Source of the DNA: Theobroma cacao
Lineage: Eukaryota > Streptophyta > Magnoliopsida > Malvales > Malvaceae
DNA: 64,000 nucleotides
Direction of reading: 5' to 3'
Assembly (NCBI RefSeq): GCF_000208745.1
Contig: NC_030851.1
Location: forward strand, 20,138,124 to 20,202,123
Shown here in pieces: positions 23,890 to 35,839 of the stretch (within the stretch, counting starts at the first letter, position 1; the number at the start of each line of letters is the position of its first letter). The position numbers and the translations under genes are program-made. Under the pieces are notes generated by a model. The model was not told the origin of the DNA. It was given only the letters and a program-made list of their open reading frames with translations, and searched no databases.

Positions 23890-24200
23890 CAACCATGGCA
23901 CATGGATAGTGGCTGCTCAAGGTATATGACAGGAAATGAAATGTTGTTTTCTCAACTGGATAAGAAAAAGGGTGGTATAGTACATTTGGAGATTATTCAA
24001 ATGGCAAAATTCATGGTATAGGAACTATTGGTAAAAATTCTCATGCTTAAATTAATTATGTTCTATTTGTTAAAGGCTTAAAGCATAATCTATTAAGTAT
24101 CAGTCAACTGTGTGACAAAGGCTTTAAAGTATGTTTTGATTCACATAAATGTGAAGTTATAGTTATTAGCACCAACAAAATTACATTTATAGGAAAAAAT
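23890..24200 (+). pseudogene. Sirevirus aspartic protease
   Basis: 'WHMDSGCSRYMTG' at 23896-23934 is the copia protease active site (Asp-Ser-Gly, Asp codon 23905-23907). Downstream 'VKGLKHNLLSISQLCDKG' (about 24072-24123) is the conserved linker to integrase. In-frame stops and a frameshift between the two parts show it is inactive. Confidence 0.8.
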
Positions 24201-24207
24201 TACAAAC

Positions 24208-25110
24208 ATGTATGTTATATTTCTTGAAGATCATGAGCTAGACTGTGAGACATGTCTTATGGTAAATGATAAAAATGATAGTTGGTTATGGCATCGAAGA
24301 CTTGGACATGCAAGCAGGCATACCATTTCAAAACTAATGAGAAAAAATATGGTTATTGGACTGCCTAAAATTAAATTCAAAAATGATTAGATTTATGATG
24401 CTTGTCAATTAGGGAAACAAGTTAGAACATCATTCAAAGCCAAAAAGTTTATTTCAACCTTTAGACCTTTTGAACTGTGGCATATAGATCTATTTTGTCC
24501 AATTAACATAACCAGCCTAAGAGGGAAATCATATGGTTTTGTGATAGTTGATGACTATTCCAGATACACTTCGGTTTACTTCCTTACTGACAAAAAATGA
24601 TACATTACCCACATTTGCAAATCACTGTGAGAGAGTTCAAAATGAAAAAGAACTCTTCATTGTCAGCATTAGAAATGATCATGGTGGTGAGTTTGAAGGA
24701 GATGAATTTGAAAATTTTGGCAATGAAAAGGGTTAGATCACAACTTTTCTGCACCTAGAACACCTCAACAAAATGGGGTTGTTAAGAGAAAAAATAGAAC
24801 TTTAAAGGAAATGGTTCGAACCATGCCTTGTGAAAACAATCTACCAAAGTATTTTTAGGAAGAAGCTATTAATACAACAGCCTACATTCTAAACAGAGAT
24901 TCAATAAAGGCCATGATATCTAAAACTTCTTATGAATAATACAAAGGAAAAAAACCAAATATTTCTCATTTTAGAAGTTTCGGTAGTAAATGTTTTGTTT
25001 TCAATAATGGAAAACATACTTTTGGAAAATTTGATGTTAAGAGTGATGAGGTAATATTTCTAGGATATGCAATAAATTTAAAAGCATATAGAGTTTTTAA
25101 TAAAAGAACT
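24208..25110 (+). pseudogene. Sirevirus integrase
   Basis: Integrase inserts the cDNA copy into the genome. The zinc-binding H-H-C-C motif is visible as 'LWHRRLGHASRH' (about 24269-24304) and 'DACQLGKQ' (about 24395). Catalytic-core landmarks are 'LWHIDLF' (24478), 'VDDYSRYT' (24547) and 'DHGGEFE' (24679), then 'PQQNGVVKRKNRTL' (24766) and 'FGSKCFV' (24980). Stops occur near 24389, 24598 and 24736, and one lies at the Trp of 'FWEEA' (about 24857). Confidence 0.85.
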
Positions 25111-25550
25111 TTAATGATTGAAGAGTCTATTCATATAGTTTTTGATGAAACTAATGCTATGCAAAAGAAAGCTTTTGTTGATGATGATATTGCAAAGGAC
25201 CTTGAGAAAGAAATGGAAGAAATGAACTTGGGGAACAAGAAAAACAGTGAAGAAAATTCCCATGAAAGAGAAACAGAACTTCCATTTTTAGAAGACCTGC
25301 AAAAAGCTGAAAACCAACACAATGATCTTTCAAATAGCTGGAAATATGTCCAAGACCACCCATAAGAATAGATCTTTGGTGATCTTTCAGAAGGAGTTAA
25401 AATAAAAAGAACAATTAAAAAAGAATGTGAATACTTAGCTTTCATTTCACAAGTTGAGCCTAAAAAGGAAGAAAGTTGGATGTTGGCCATGCAAGAAGAG
25501 CTTGGACAATCTGAAAGAAATAGAGTATGGACATTAGTTCCAAGGCCATT
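25111..25550 (+). pseudogene. Sirevirus pol linker and start of reverse transcriptase
   Basis: This stretch continues pol from integrase into reverse transcriptase. It includes 'SIHIVFDETN', an acidic linker (25180-25320) and 'WMLAMQEELGQSERNRVWTLV', the usual N-terminal edge of copia reverse transcriptase. Pol is cut at 25550 by element C2 and resumes at 39435. The target ccatt is present on both sides and the frame is continuous across it. A stop lies at 25363-25365. Confidence 0.85.
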
Positions 25551-25552
25551 GT

Positions 25553-27049
25553 TGTTGATTTCTCACGCAAGTGCACGTTTCATTAACAAGTAATATAATA
25601 ATGAAGTAGAGTATCATTTCCATAGAAAATTGTTTAATTCTTACTGTTAACTACTAAAATTGCAACACCCTAATTTTATCCAAACAATTAAAATAAAAAA
25701 ATTAAAACTAATAAACTGAAACTAAAATTAAATAGTAAATAAAACTCACTTAACTACCAGACCTAAGATTATGATATCCCTCAATACTTTATCTGATTAT
25801 TGTCTCTCTCTCTTAACTCAGTTTAATGGATTAAGTTACTAACCTAGAGTCCTAAATTATTTACAAGTCTCTATCGAGTTTCTCATAAAAATACCTCTCC
25901 CAATTAATTTACTATATGTCTATGCAAATTATATTGTAGAAAGATTCATTAAATTTATGCTCTAATTTTGGCTACGTATGGCTTATAAGTGTATGTCTAC
26001 CCTATATGCAAATCAAACCACCTAATCAACTAAGTGCCTTCGATCATACGCTATTCTATTCAAGGTCTACAAAAATCTCCTTCATCAAGGTTTAACCTAG
26101 GTTTTCAATTCATTCTAATTGGTGATCAGGCAATTAGAAGCATTAAGAATAGAATAAAATAAACAACTTAAATCTATCAAACATAAGTAAAAGAGAGATA
26201 AATAACTCAGACTACATATTGAGTTTAATCATAATCTTCGATTAAAAACTTAGTTCCCCATCATTCACACATCATCATTGAATAAAGTTTAAACATTCAA
26301 ATCAAACTAAGAAAAATAAGAAAATAGCAAAAAGATAGAAAAACCCAAGAATTGTATTCTTGCTCTCCAAATCTCCTTAAATCCTTCAAATTCTTCTTAG
26401 CTTCAATAACTTTGTGGCTTGACTCTCAGTTGTCAATATGGTGTTTCATTCTCTTCAAAGTCTTTAGAAAGGTTATTTTTATAGGCCTTAAAGTTCGGCC
26501 AAGTTGGGTGAAAAGAGAAGTCAATTCCATATGGGGTTTCCTCATTAGACCATGTGGGTCGTAGCCTTACCCAATTAATTAATAGAAATCGTAATTGTTC
26601 TAAGACTACTACAGTATGTCAACTTCGACAAGAGTTTTGATCACCTTCCAGGCCTAATTGGGTGAAGTGGTAAACATAAAAGTTGTAGGTTTTTCTCTGA
26701 TCTTTCCAATGGTTTAATAATCTCTTCATTTGAATCTCTGTAGAGAAAGTTGTGAATAAAATACCAAAACATATGTAGTGGAGGTTTGCACCTCAAAATA
26801 GCTCTTCTTCTTCCACTAAAATTCTTTTTTCATCAAATACCTATAAAAGCACAAATAAATCAATAACAACCTATCTTAACCATATTCACACCAAATTAAG
26901 CACAAACTTAACAAGATTAGATTGACTCACCTAAAAGAACTAATTTAAAATAATTAAAAAAACTTACTAATTTCTATGCATTACTACAAGAACTAAGCTA
27001 AATTACTATCAAAATTAAGCCCAAATAGCTTTATACCATAGAGTTATCA
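25553..27049 (-). repeat. C2 3' LTR
   Basis: TGTTGATTTC to 'GAGTTATCA', with the tip palindrome at 27025-27047 (one mismatch in the left arm). It is longer than the partner LTR because the partner lacks about 150 bp near 26845-26985. The plus-strand frame at 26352-26564 falls inside it and is not a gene. Confidence 0.75.
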
Positions 27050-27064
27050 TATCCCAAACTTAAT
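27050..27064 (-). promoter_or_regulatory. C2 polypurine tract
   Basis: On the minus strand 'ATTAAGTTTGGGATA' precedes the LTR start TGATAAC. 'TTAAGTTTGGGG' before the LTR is usual for Athila-type elements. Confidence 0.6.
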
Positions 27065-27149
27065 ATTTTGCTAGTCCTCAAGCAAAACATAGAAAAGAAC
27101 TAACTTACAAAAGTCGAATTCAATTAATGAAAACTAAAATAAATATAGT

Positions 27150-27182
<33 letters not shown>

Positions 27183-27388
27183 TAAAGATAAAGTGCACTA
27201 ACTCAATGATTCCTTATAATTTCCTCAAAAGTATGTCTATCAATCATTAACCTAAGGAAAAATATAGGCATCATTCAAATTTATATTTCAATTCTAATGC
27301 AAGCACATTCTCAAATGGATTTTCGTGTGTGTGTGTAATCTTTTACCAAGAATATCATGATATCCGGATGAGTTTATGCCAACACAAA
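27065..27388 (-). other. C2 interior, 3' part; includes (ACT)n microsatellite
   Basis: Non-coding Athila-type 3' region. An (ACT)n tract, about 11 units with a few ACC, occupies 27149-27184. The TSD acaaa (27384-27388) of the following solo LTR closes it. Confidence 0.6.
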
Positions 27389-28084
27389 TGTCATAGCCCA
27401 AATTCTAGGCTATGACCGGCGCATGGGCCAAATAGACATAGCCCACTAAGCCCAAGCAAGCCTATTTTTGCAATCCCGATCATTAATCCCAACCATCATT
27501 TCTAAAACCACATATTTTAGTTCTCAATGATGAATGTTTCAGTAATAATTTATAGCGATCGAATATTCATATTTGTATTATCTCAAAGTATTGTCATTCA
27601 TTACCGTCTCATAAGGCATCATCATCAATCCAACATATACATACTTCATTTATAACATGACTCCTAATAGTTTACATTCCATATACATGTACACAGATAA
27701 AAGACTCTCAACCGTCAGCGGAGTGACTTTAAGTAAAGGTACCGCTACTGAGATGCCATATTACCTACCAAGAAGGCAAGTATATGTGTGCGACTCAATT
27801 TAGGTCCCAACTACCTCCAAATCTAAAAACATGAAGTTTAAAAACGCGAGTATAAAACTCAATGAGTGAACATAAGAAGGGAACAAGCAATCAGTAGGAA
27901 GAATTTCGAAATCATGATGCACTTGTTTCAAAAACAATGCAATTGATTTAATTTCTTACTAAAAACCTCTCATTTCAAACCTTGATTAATACCCTCATAG
28001 TGTTTCACAAACCCATGATCAATCCATGAAGTTAAATGGGTGAAAAGTAGGTCAAAATCAAGCAAGGTAGCAAGCATGGTAGCA

Positions 28085-28425
28085 CGTTTCTCACTACAGC
28101 GAAGTTCATTCTTGCTGCAACGAGATTCAGGCGGCCAAAACAAAAAATTTGCATATGTTAATTTGCATATGTTTTAGTTTTTCTATTATATCTCCCGTTA
28201 CAAGAGTCCAATTGACCTGAGTTTTAACCATTAGAAAGCTAAGAGACAGGACTACAACTTTTATGTTTACCACTTTTCCCAGTTCGGACAAGAAGAGGGT
28301 CAAATTATTCATCAAAGTGAAAGAACTGCATTAAAACCTGAGAGTTTCTCGCTGCAGCGAGATTTATTTTTACTACAGCGAGTTTTCTGCTACCAAAACA
28401 AAGTGTTTCTCACTGTAGCGAGAAG
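28085..28425. repeat. Palindrome cluster in A3 (TCTCGCTGCAGCGAGA type)
   Basis: Variants include 'TTCTCACTACAGCGAAG', 'TTCTTGCTGCAACGAGA', 'TCTCGCTGCAGCGAGA' (perfect), 'TTACTACAGCGAG' and 'TCTCACTGTAGCGAGA', spaced over 340 bp. They correspond to those at 19940-20115. The minus-strand frame at 28127-28315 overlaps the cluster and is not a gene. Confidence 0.7.
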
Positions 28426-28654
28426 TAGGGCACCTAAGTGAAAAAGAGGCCTCATTTACACAAAAAATCCATTTGGTGCGCAATAAAGATCAATTTGCAA
28501 GAAAATGAGAATTTCTTAAGATTCATCATGCCAAATTTCACATGCATTACAACCATATACCATTACTCATAAACTTCCTATAACATACATATTTACATAC
28601 GTATATATATATACCTATCATCATCATGCACACCATCCCATCATCATCAGCTCA

Positions 28655-28770
28655 TGTGTACTCCCTACTCGCACATGGCTGGTCATCACCAGTTTATGCA
28701 CACTCCCTACTCGCACATAACCGGGTCATCATCGGCTTATGCGCACTCCCTACTCGCACATAGCCGAGTC
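28655..28770. repeat. Minisatellite in A3
   Basis: Three units of about 45 bp built on 'ACTCCCTACTCGCACAT' and 'GGTCATCATCGGCTTATG', the reverse complement of the array at 19585-19735. Confidence 0.75.
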
Positions 28771-30118
28771 AATATCATTACACAACAATATATTCATATG
28801 TATATATATATCAACATAATGTAGTAGTATATGAATCCATAATAGCCACATATCACAACACAAAGATAATTTATCAAGGGCTTGTTCCCAAGGCACCCAT
28901 TCTTAAGAAAAGTTTGATAAAATCATTTAATGTCTTGTGCAAACACATTCACATTCCCAAAAATACTTTGAAATGCAAGTTCACTCACCGGTCTTGTTGT
29001 TTCTTTTGCTTGACTCTAACCTCAACTAATACTCCAAATGGACATGTGAAGCCTTGTTGGAACTTATACACATAAAACATCACAACCAATCCAATTTACA
29101 TTAATATCACTCCAAAAGCTAGTTTCTAATTCAAATTCTACTAGTCATTCCTAATTGGCGTCCAACTATATCAAATGGCTATTCCTTGCACTACTCTAAT
29201 CACACTAAAAATGAGTAAACAACTCAACAATAAAATAGCTCATAATCCCAATTACTAGCCATTATCAACAACTTAAAACCAAGCCTAGTTCATCACTCAC
29301 CTTAGGGTTTCTCTGTAGTTGAATTCTCTTCCAATAGCTTCCAAATAAATGTGAAAAATCTCTTTTTCTCTCTCTAAAACCTCCAACTAGTGAAAGAAAG
29401 TGCTGAACAAGGACCTTTTTAGGGTTTTAAAGTGAGAGAGTGAAAGAGCACAAGGGTTCTAGTCAAAAGGGCACAAAGGTATGAAAATTAGAGCTAAAGA
29501 GAGAAAGTTGTGAAAGTTTCATATCAAGCTTCCATGGAGGATGGAAGCAACGTGAGATGGAAGAAGAAGAAGGAGAAGAAGCTGCTGGAGAATGAAGAAG
29601 TTGTTGGAAGAAAAAGATATTTATAGCTCAACCTTATCCATTCCACTTGAAATTATGAAAATGCCCTTAGCACATTAACTTGTTCTCCTTCAATCCTTGG
29701 TGCAATCATTTTACTCTTTTTATACCAAGACAAGGTCCATAATAGTCTAAACATGCTCGGGTCTGTGAAAACTTATAAATTTTTACCCGAGGTGCAAAAT
29801 GACCATTTTGCCCCTATTATGAAAATTATTGTCACTTCTAGTTTTCTTTGTGTTTTCATCATTACACATCATTTATTCATTCCTTAGGCCTATTTAGACC
29901 TTAATAGCATAAAAAACCCCACTCGTAGGAGCTCACCAAGAGAAATTATGAAATTACCCCTAGTCCGCATTATCGCATCTACTTCTAGTTGCATGTTTAT
30001 AAAGGTCGAGATTTCATGAGTTAACTTCTAAATTACCCTGTTAACTTAGTAATCAACCTCAATTGGTATCCGTAAACTTTATTAGCTACTATATCAAAAT
30101 ACAGGGTACTACAACAAA

Positions 30119-30192
30119 TTTCAAATTAGTACTAAATTCCATAAGTTTACTTTTCATCTCTCTCCACTAATGTAGACTAACACCAAGCTAGT
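30119..30192 (-). other. C2 interior, piece between the two nested insertions
   Basis: 74 bases of Athila-type interior between solo LTR A3 and the chromovirus. It ends with the target ctagt (30188-30192) and continues at 35840 (ctagg). Confidence 0.65.
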
Positions 30193-30768
30193 TGTCATGA
30201 ACTACTCACCTTGCTTAAGTATGCGATAGTTCGTGCGACACTTGAGTGGACACTTTCACACAAGTCAACCAATACTCGATTATATCTGGTCCAACATTAA
30301 TAATAACAACAAATCAGACTAAGGGAACTCGCATCAAAATCAAAAGGCATACCGAATGAATATATGCAACCACAGAGTTATAAAAAGGAAAAATATTTTA
30401 TTAATATGAAATTAATTACAAAGGGACTGAGACATGCTATCATCGGGCCATAGGGGCAGGCCTAGATGATTCGCTACAAACATACATTTACTAGTGACGT
30501 AGCCCAACAATCCGCTGACTGTTCACTCCTTATAAAGAGTTTACGAGATTTTACAAGAATTCTACCAATAACCATTACAATGCTTGAAATGAGGACATGT
30601 CTTTTCTAAAGGGTCTCCCCCTCTAAAGACTTAACAAGTTTTTGTGGAGGTGTCACCATGAGACATTACATTGTTTGAAAAAGGGACATTTCCCTTACAG
30701 GTACAAAAGACTCAATCTCCTAAACAATTCTACGCTATCATAATTTGATACAAGGTTGGCTTATGACA
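30193..30768 (-). repeat. Chromovirus 3' LTR
   Basis: TGTCATGAAC to 'CTTATGACA', 576 bp. Its partner is 35269-35839 (571 bp), clearly diverged, most strongly in the first 80 bases. Confidence 0.85.
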
Positions 30769-30784
30769 TCCTCTCCTACTCCAT
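30769..30784 (-). promoter_or_regulatory. Chromovirus polypurine tract
   Basis: On the minus strand 'TGGAGTAGGAGAGGA' abuts the 3' LTR start. Confidence 0.6.
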
Positions 30785-30839
30785 CTGTAGACGTCCTCGT
30801 TGACTGATTGGTTTGAACCTCTTTAATCTTCTACTAGAA

Positions 30840-31290
30840 GGCACGGAGGTTGGTTTTCTTCTCCCAAGTGATCTCATCTGGCCCTAAACCTTCCCATTTC
30901 ATCAAATACTCCTATGTCTGTCGTTAGTTGATGGTAGTCATCCACCCTACCAAAATTCTCCTCCACTTGATGCTGTAATGGTGGCTTGGTGCTGATTGTG
31001 GTTCTTGTGGCTTGACCTCTACTTTCATCTACTAGATCTGCATGGAACGACTTCAGATTGCTTATGTGAAACACAAGGTGTACCTTCATCCACTTAGGTG
31101 GATCAATCCTTTGAAAAGTCCTCCCCACCTTGGCTCCCACCGATACTGGACCTTATACTTCCTCACTAGTGTTCGATCTATCTTCCTTAGGAATTGAAGC
31201 TGTTTAGGTACCAACTTCACTAGCACTAGGTCTCCCACCTTAAAATGTTGCTCCCTTTGACCTTTATCTACCCACTCTTTCATTCGGCTG
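30840..31290 (-). pseudogene. Integrase C-terminus and chromodomain
   Basis: On the minus strand, 31283-31086 encodes 'FKVGDLVLVKL', the GPY/F-type region. The next frame (31140-30874) has 'VHLVFHISNLKSFHAD'. The chromodomain core 'EYLMKWEGLGPDEITWE' is readable in a shifted frame at about 30915-30850. Chromodomains direct insertion to marked chromatin. Frameshifts separate all three parts. Confidence 0.75.
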
Positions 31291-31520
31291 AAGGCTTTCT
31301 CTAAATAAGCTTTAGCAATTTCAGTGTTTTATTTCCACTCCTTAGCAAAGTTAAATGCTCGTGGGCTCTTCTAGGTATACAACTCCACTAAGGTATGAGG
31401 AAGTCTACATTGTTGTCCAGTGATGACCTCAAAAGAGGTTCTATTGGTGGTTGAGCTCTTTTGTAAGTTGAAACATAATTGAGCTACATCACGTAGGTTG
31501 GGCCAATTCTTTTGGTTTGC

Positions 31521-32100
31521 CTATACAAAGTGTTGCATGTATTCTTCTAATAACCCCTTGAAGCATTTTGTTTGACCATCTATTTGTGGGTGATAACTAG
31601 AAGATACGTTGAGTTTTGACCCCAATAGCTTGAACACCATTTTCCTGAAAAAGCTAATAAACCTTGGATCTCTGTCACTGATAATGCTTTTCAAAACACC
31701 CCAATATTTTATCATATGTTTAAAAACTATGCAAGCTATTTCTTCTGCAGAGCCAAACTTCGGTACTAGAATGAGTGTTGCATACTTGGAAAATCGATCC
31801 ACCACTACCAAGATTGCTGTCATGTCATCCACTTTAGAAAGTCCTATAATAAAGTCTCAAGAGATGCTTTCCCAAGGTTCAGTCGACATTGGTAGAGGTT
31901 CAAGCATTCTCATCGGTCTTTGTTTGTCTACTTTGTCTTGTTGGCAAATGAGGCATGTCTTCATATAATCCATCACATCTTATCGCATATGAGGCCAATA
32001 ATAACCTTGTTTCAATAGTGCAACAATCGGCTGCCAACCTGGATGTCTTGCCTAAAGAGTGTCATGGCATTCCCTCATTAGTTTCGGTCTGAGCTCTCCC
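31521..32100 (-). pseudogene. Chromovirus integrase core and zinc finger
   Basis: The minus-strand frame at 31832-31521 (103 residues) has the catalytic-core landmarks 'VVVDRFSKYA', 'SDRDPRFIS' and 'SSYHPQIDGQTK', carrying the first two acidic residues and the region of the third. Upstream, about 32090-31930, the zinc finger is seen as 'HPGWQP..LKQGYYWPHM' and 'CLICQQ'. Stops at about 32055 and 31840 break the gene. Confidence 0.85.
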
Positions 32101-32269
32101 ACTTTTGGAACAAATATGCGGGGTCCTTTTATTAGTAGATGTCCATTTTCCACCCAAAAGTACTTCGACTTTCCACTCTCCACCAATTTCCTAATGGCCA
32201 TTGCTTGAGGGTCCCGGTGTAAATTTTCCTCAATTAGATTACGGATATCTATGGTAACTCTACTGGTTG

Positions 32270-32870
32270 ACATTAGTGTGATCACCCTTAGAACTGCAAA
32301 TTTAACTTTTCTACTGAGGGCGTTTGCTACACGGTTCGTTTTTCTAGCTTTATGCTCGAAGGAAAAATCAAACTCAACTAAGAACTCTTGCCATCTCACC
32401 TGCTTAACTGTAAGTTTTGGCTAAATGAAGAAGTGACTTACGGTTGTTTTGTCAGTCTTAACCACAAATTGTGATCCTAGCAAGTAGTATAACCAGGCCC
32501 GTAAATAGTGAGTCACTACAAGTAGTTCTTTTTCTTGTGCCATGTATCTCCTTTTAGCTTCATTCAGCTTTCGACTTTCAAATGCAATCAAGTGTCCTTC
32601 TTATAGCAACACTCTTCTAAGGGCAAAGTCTAATGCATCCATCTGTACCTCGAAAGGCTTTCCAATATCAAGGAGCGATAACACAGGATCCGTCATCATT
32701 ATGTCCTTCAAACCCTCGAAGGCTTCTTGGCACTATGATGTCCGGTTCCATTTCTGTCCTTTCTTCAGCAATTATGTTAGTGCTACTATTCTTTTTGAAT
32801 ATCTTTTCACAAATCTTCGATAATAATTGGTTAGCCCTAAGAAAGAACGAAGCTTAGTTGTATTCTTAAA
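32270..32870 (-). pseudogene. Chromovirus RNase H
   Basis: Minus-strand sequence shows 'PFEVQMDALDFALRRVL', 'HLIAFESRKLNEAKRRY', 'EKELLVV', 'KTDKTTVSHFF' and 'FDFSFEHKARKTNRVANALSR', the standard order of gypsy RNase H. RNase H removes the RNA strand during cDNA synthesis. Stops occur near 32586 and 32422. Confidence 0.8.
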
Positions 32871-32899
32871 GGTGGCCCATTCTTTGATAGCTTTCACCT

Positions 32900-33721
32900 T
32901 CTGTATGTCCATTCGGATGTGCCCTTGTTCAATTATGTGGCCAAGAAACTGGATTCAAGCTTACACAAATGCATATTTCTCCCTTTTTACATATAACTAG
33001 TGGTCGCATAGCCTTGGGAAAACCTATCACAAGTGTCGTTAGTGCTTCTTTAAGGTCGAACTTACACCACAATATCATCTAAGTAGATCACCACGACCTT
33101 GTCCAAATAATCATCAAACACTTGGTTCATCAGAGTGCAAAAGCTAGCAGGAGCATTGGTTAGTCCAAAATGAATAATGAGAAATTCAAATGCTCCATAT
33201 CACGTTACGTAGGTCATTTTAGGCTCATCTCCCTCGACCACTCTTACTTGATGGTAACCCAATCTAAAATCTAGTTTGGAGAAGTACTTTGCATCACTTA
33301 CCTGGCTAAAGAGATCTGCTATAAAAGGGAGAAGATTTTATTCTTAACTATGACATTATTCAACACCCAATAATCCACACATAATCGTAAACTCCCATCT
33401 TGTTTCTTCTAAAAAAGTATTAGGGCTCCAGAGGGTGCTTTTGATGGTCGGATGAATTCAGCTTGAATCAACTTGTCCAACTGTTTCCTTAGCTCTGCTA
33501 GCTTGTCGAGGTGGTAGGACCTTTAGTAGTTGTTTTGGCATCATATCTTCAAATTTTTTCAAAACCAGTTTCACTTCTTCGGGTATTGGGTTTCTGTTCT
33601 CTTCACCTTTGTGGATGGGCATAGCCACATAGGAGGGCTCACTTTTCTTAATTGCCTTCTTAAACTGTATAGTTGATATCATCTTCTTCCTACACTTAGG
33701 TAGGATTATAACCGATACCAC
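32900..33721 (-). pseudogene. Chromovirus reverse transcriptase
   Basis: From 33480 downward: 'LIQAEFIRPSKAPSGALILF', 'KQDGSLRLCVDY', 'KLDFRLGYHQVRV', 'YGAFEFLI' and the polymerase active site 'YLDD' (about 33086-33075). Upstream, 33721-33458 is an open 87-residue stretch that leads into the domain. Several stops (for example 33410, 33340 and 33200) and frameshifts are present. Confidence 0.85.
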
Positions 33722-33733
33722 ACATAGTCGTTC

Positions 33734-34135
33734 TCAAAAAAACATTAAACAACTTGTGGCAAGGAAAGGGATGGCTTGTGCTTTCGTCATAAAATCCAAG
33801 CCTAATGCAAAATCAAAATCATCTATAGTGGCTACAATTAAGTTTATTTTCCCTTCCCAAGAGCCAATCTTAATCTTTACATTTGTAACATTTCCCATTA
33901 TAGCTGAAGCTGGCGAATTCACTGCTTTTATCTGTCCAAAATCCTTCTCAACTTTAAGATCACACCTCTTTGCCTCTCTCGGGGTTATAAAAGTGTTTGA
34001 GGCCCCCGTGTCGAGCATGGCTTTGGTACTTTTCTCATTCAACAACACCTCTACATACATTAGGCCTCGTTGGGGCTCTTTCTCCATATTTTCTAATTGT
34101 GCTTGCAAGGCACTAAGGAAACAGATAAAACCCAT
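33734..34135 (-). pseudogene. Chromovirus aspartic protease
   Basis: An open frame of 133 residues on the minus strand. It contains 'YVEVLLNEKSTKAMLDTGAS' with the active-site Asp-Thr-Gly, and 'FDFALGLDFM' toward the end, the usual gypsy protease layout. It is the best-preserved domain of the element. A Met opens the frame, but the true protein is a cleaved part of the Gag-Pol polyprotein. Confidence 0.85.
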
Positions 34136-34249
34136 TCATGCTAGCTCTTCCTCGATTTCTTCGATTGTGGTGTGGGATGGGGGTGTATCAACATTAACAA
34201 TACATATCGCAGTAAGAGTTGCTCGATGAGAATAGTCAGCTACTCGATG

Positions 34250-35230
34250 AGGTTCCTTACATAAGAAACAAGATATCGGTGGTCGTGGCTTGAGGTTCCA
34301 TGGCTTGTTTGTTCTCAGTTGGGGTGAATCTCAAAAGTGGTCTTCTATCACCTCCCCCACTTGAGGGTCTACTTACTCTAGAAATTTTTTCCCACTGTTT
34401 GAGTTAGAGCTACTGATCTTGGACGGAAGGTCTTTTCTTTTGTTCAAGTTTTCACCATAATCAGTAAGGTGCTCAGCAACCGCCATTGCTGAAGTCACAT
34501 CCTATACCCTCTATCACTGTAACTCCATCCTTGCCCATGGTTTTAGGGCCTCAAGGAAATAAAATAGTCTATCTTTTTCAGTCATATCCAAGATATCTAA
34601 CTTTAAACTAGAGAAATTCCTCACAAACTCCCGCACCGATCCCATTTGTGACAACTCCCGCAACTTTCGTCGTGCCATATACTCAACATTCTCAGGGAAA
34701 AATTGGTTCTTCAATTCCTACTTTAGGTCCACCCAAATGTTGATACAGCACTCACAATCAATGAATTTGGAAAGCCACCACAACTTTGCATCCCCAACAA
34801 GACACATTAAAGCAATTGCCACTTTGTCCTCCTCCAACTCCATACGAACATCTCAAAAATATTATTCCATATCAAAAAGGAAGTTCTCTAACTCCTTAGC
34901 ATCTCAGACCCCTTTATATTGCTTGAGTTTCGGCACCTTGGCCCTTTTCCCTAGAACTCCTGGTCCCCTATTAGCATTACCTGCAGCAATAACCAAAAGA
35001 TTTACCTGAGCTTTCAGTTCTCTAATCTTGCCTTGGAGAGTGCTCAATGCATTCCTGATCTCATCACTCAAGGTATTAATCACCTCAGATAGTTTTCGCT
35101 AGACTGTCTCAATCTTATATATTCGTTCACGTGGGACCATCTGAGCTTTTACTACAGCCACTACAACCTCTAGCTCATCAATTCTATGATGGTCCTTTGG
35201 TGAACTCCACGTGGTCACCATTTGTACACT
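34250..35230 (-). pseudogene. Chromovirus gag
   Basis: The minus-strand open piece 34714-34514 has 'FFPENVEYMARRKLRELSQM' and 'VREFVRNFSSLKLDI', typical of plant gypsy gag. A degenerate zinc knuckle ('CFLCKEPHRVADYSH', last Cys lost) is at about 34275-34230. The upstream half, to the primer site at 35267, is full of stops. Confidence 0.75.
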
Positions 35231-35248
35231 TTAAATCAACACATCTTA

Positions 35249-35267
35249 CCCCGTGCTCTGATACCAA
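35249..35267 (-). promoter_or_regulatory. Chromovirus primer-binding site
   Basis: Minus-strand TTGGTATCAGAGCACGGGG begins a base or two inside the 5' LTR end. tRNA-Met type. Confidence 0.8.
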
Positions 35268-35268
35268 C

Positions 35269-35839
35269 TATCACAAACTACGCACCTTCGTCTAAGTATG
35301 CGATAGTTCGTGCGGCACTTGTGCAGATATTTCTACGCAAGTCAGCCAATACTCAATTATATTTGGTCCAACATTAATAATAACAATAAATCAGACTAAG
35401 GGAACTCACATCAAAATCAAAAGGCATACTGAATGCCATATATGCAACCATTGAGTTATACAAAGAAATTATTAATATGAAATTAATTACAAATGGACCG
35501 AGACACGCCATCATCGCGCCATAAGGGCAGCCATAGATGATTCGCTACAAACATACCTTTACTAGTGAGGCAACCCAACAATCTGCCAACAACTCACCCC
35601 CTATAAAGAGTTTATGAGATTTTACGAGAATTTTACCAATAGCCATTACAATGCTCGAAATGAAGACATTCCTTCTCTAAAGGGTCTCCCCTTCTAAAGA
35701 CTTAACAAGTTTTTATGGAGGTGTCACCACAAGACATTACATTGTTTAAAAAAGAGACATTTTCCTTACAGGTATAAAAGACTCAATCTCCTAGACAATG
35801 CTACGCTATCATAATCTGATACAAGGTTGGCTCATGACA
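35269..35839 (-). repeat. Chromovirus 5' LTR
   Basis: TATCACAAAC (TG mutated to TA) to 'CTCATGACA'. See the partner at 30193-30768. Confidence 0.85.

Larger units (their letters stand above)
27389..30113 (-). mobile_element. Solo LTR of family A (copy A3)
   Basis: A 2725-bp LTR with TG/CA ends (minus strand: TGTAGTACCC to 'GGGCTATGACA') and perfect TSD acaaa (27384-27388, 30114-30118). It aligns with A2 in the promoter region (around 29600), the minisatellite, the palindrome cluster and the 3' end. There is no internal domain. The plus-strand orientation of neighbouring LTR copies A2 and A4 shows independent insertion. Confidence 0.88.
30193..35839 (-). mobile_element. Ty3/gypsy chromovirus, complete but degenerate
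   Basis: A 5647-bp element with LTRs 30193-30768 and 35269-35839. The TSD ctagt (30188-30192) is matched by ctagg (35840-35844). Minus-strand order is gag, protease, reverse transcriptase, RNase H, integrase, then a C-terminal chromodomain, which is the chromovirus layout. Many stops and frameshifts make it inactive. The short LTRs and chromodomain suggest a Reina- or Galadriel-like lineage, but I cannot decide the clade by eye. Confidence 0.85.
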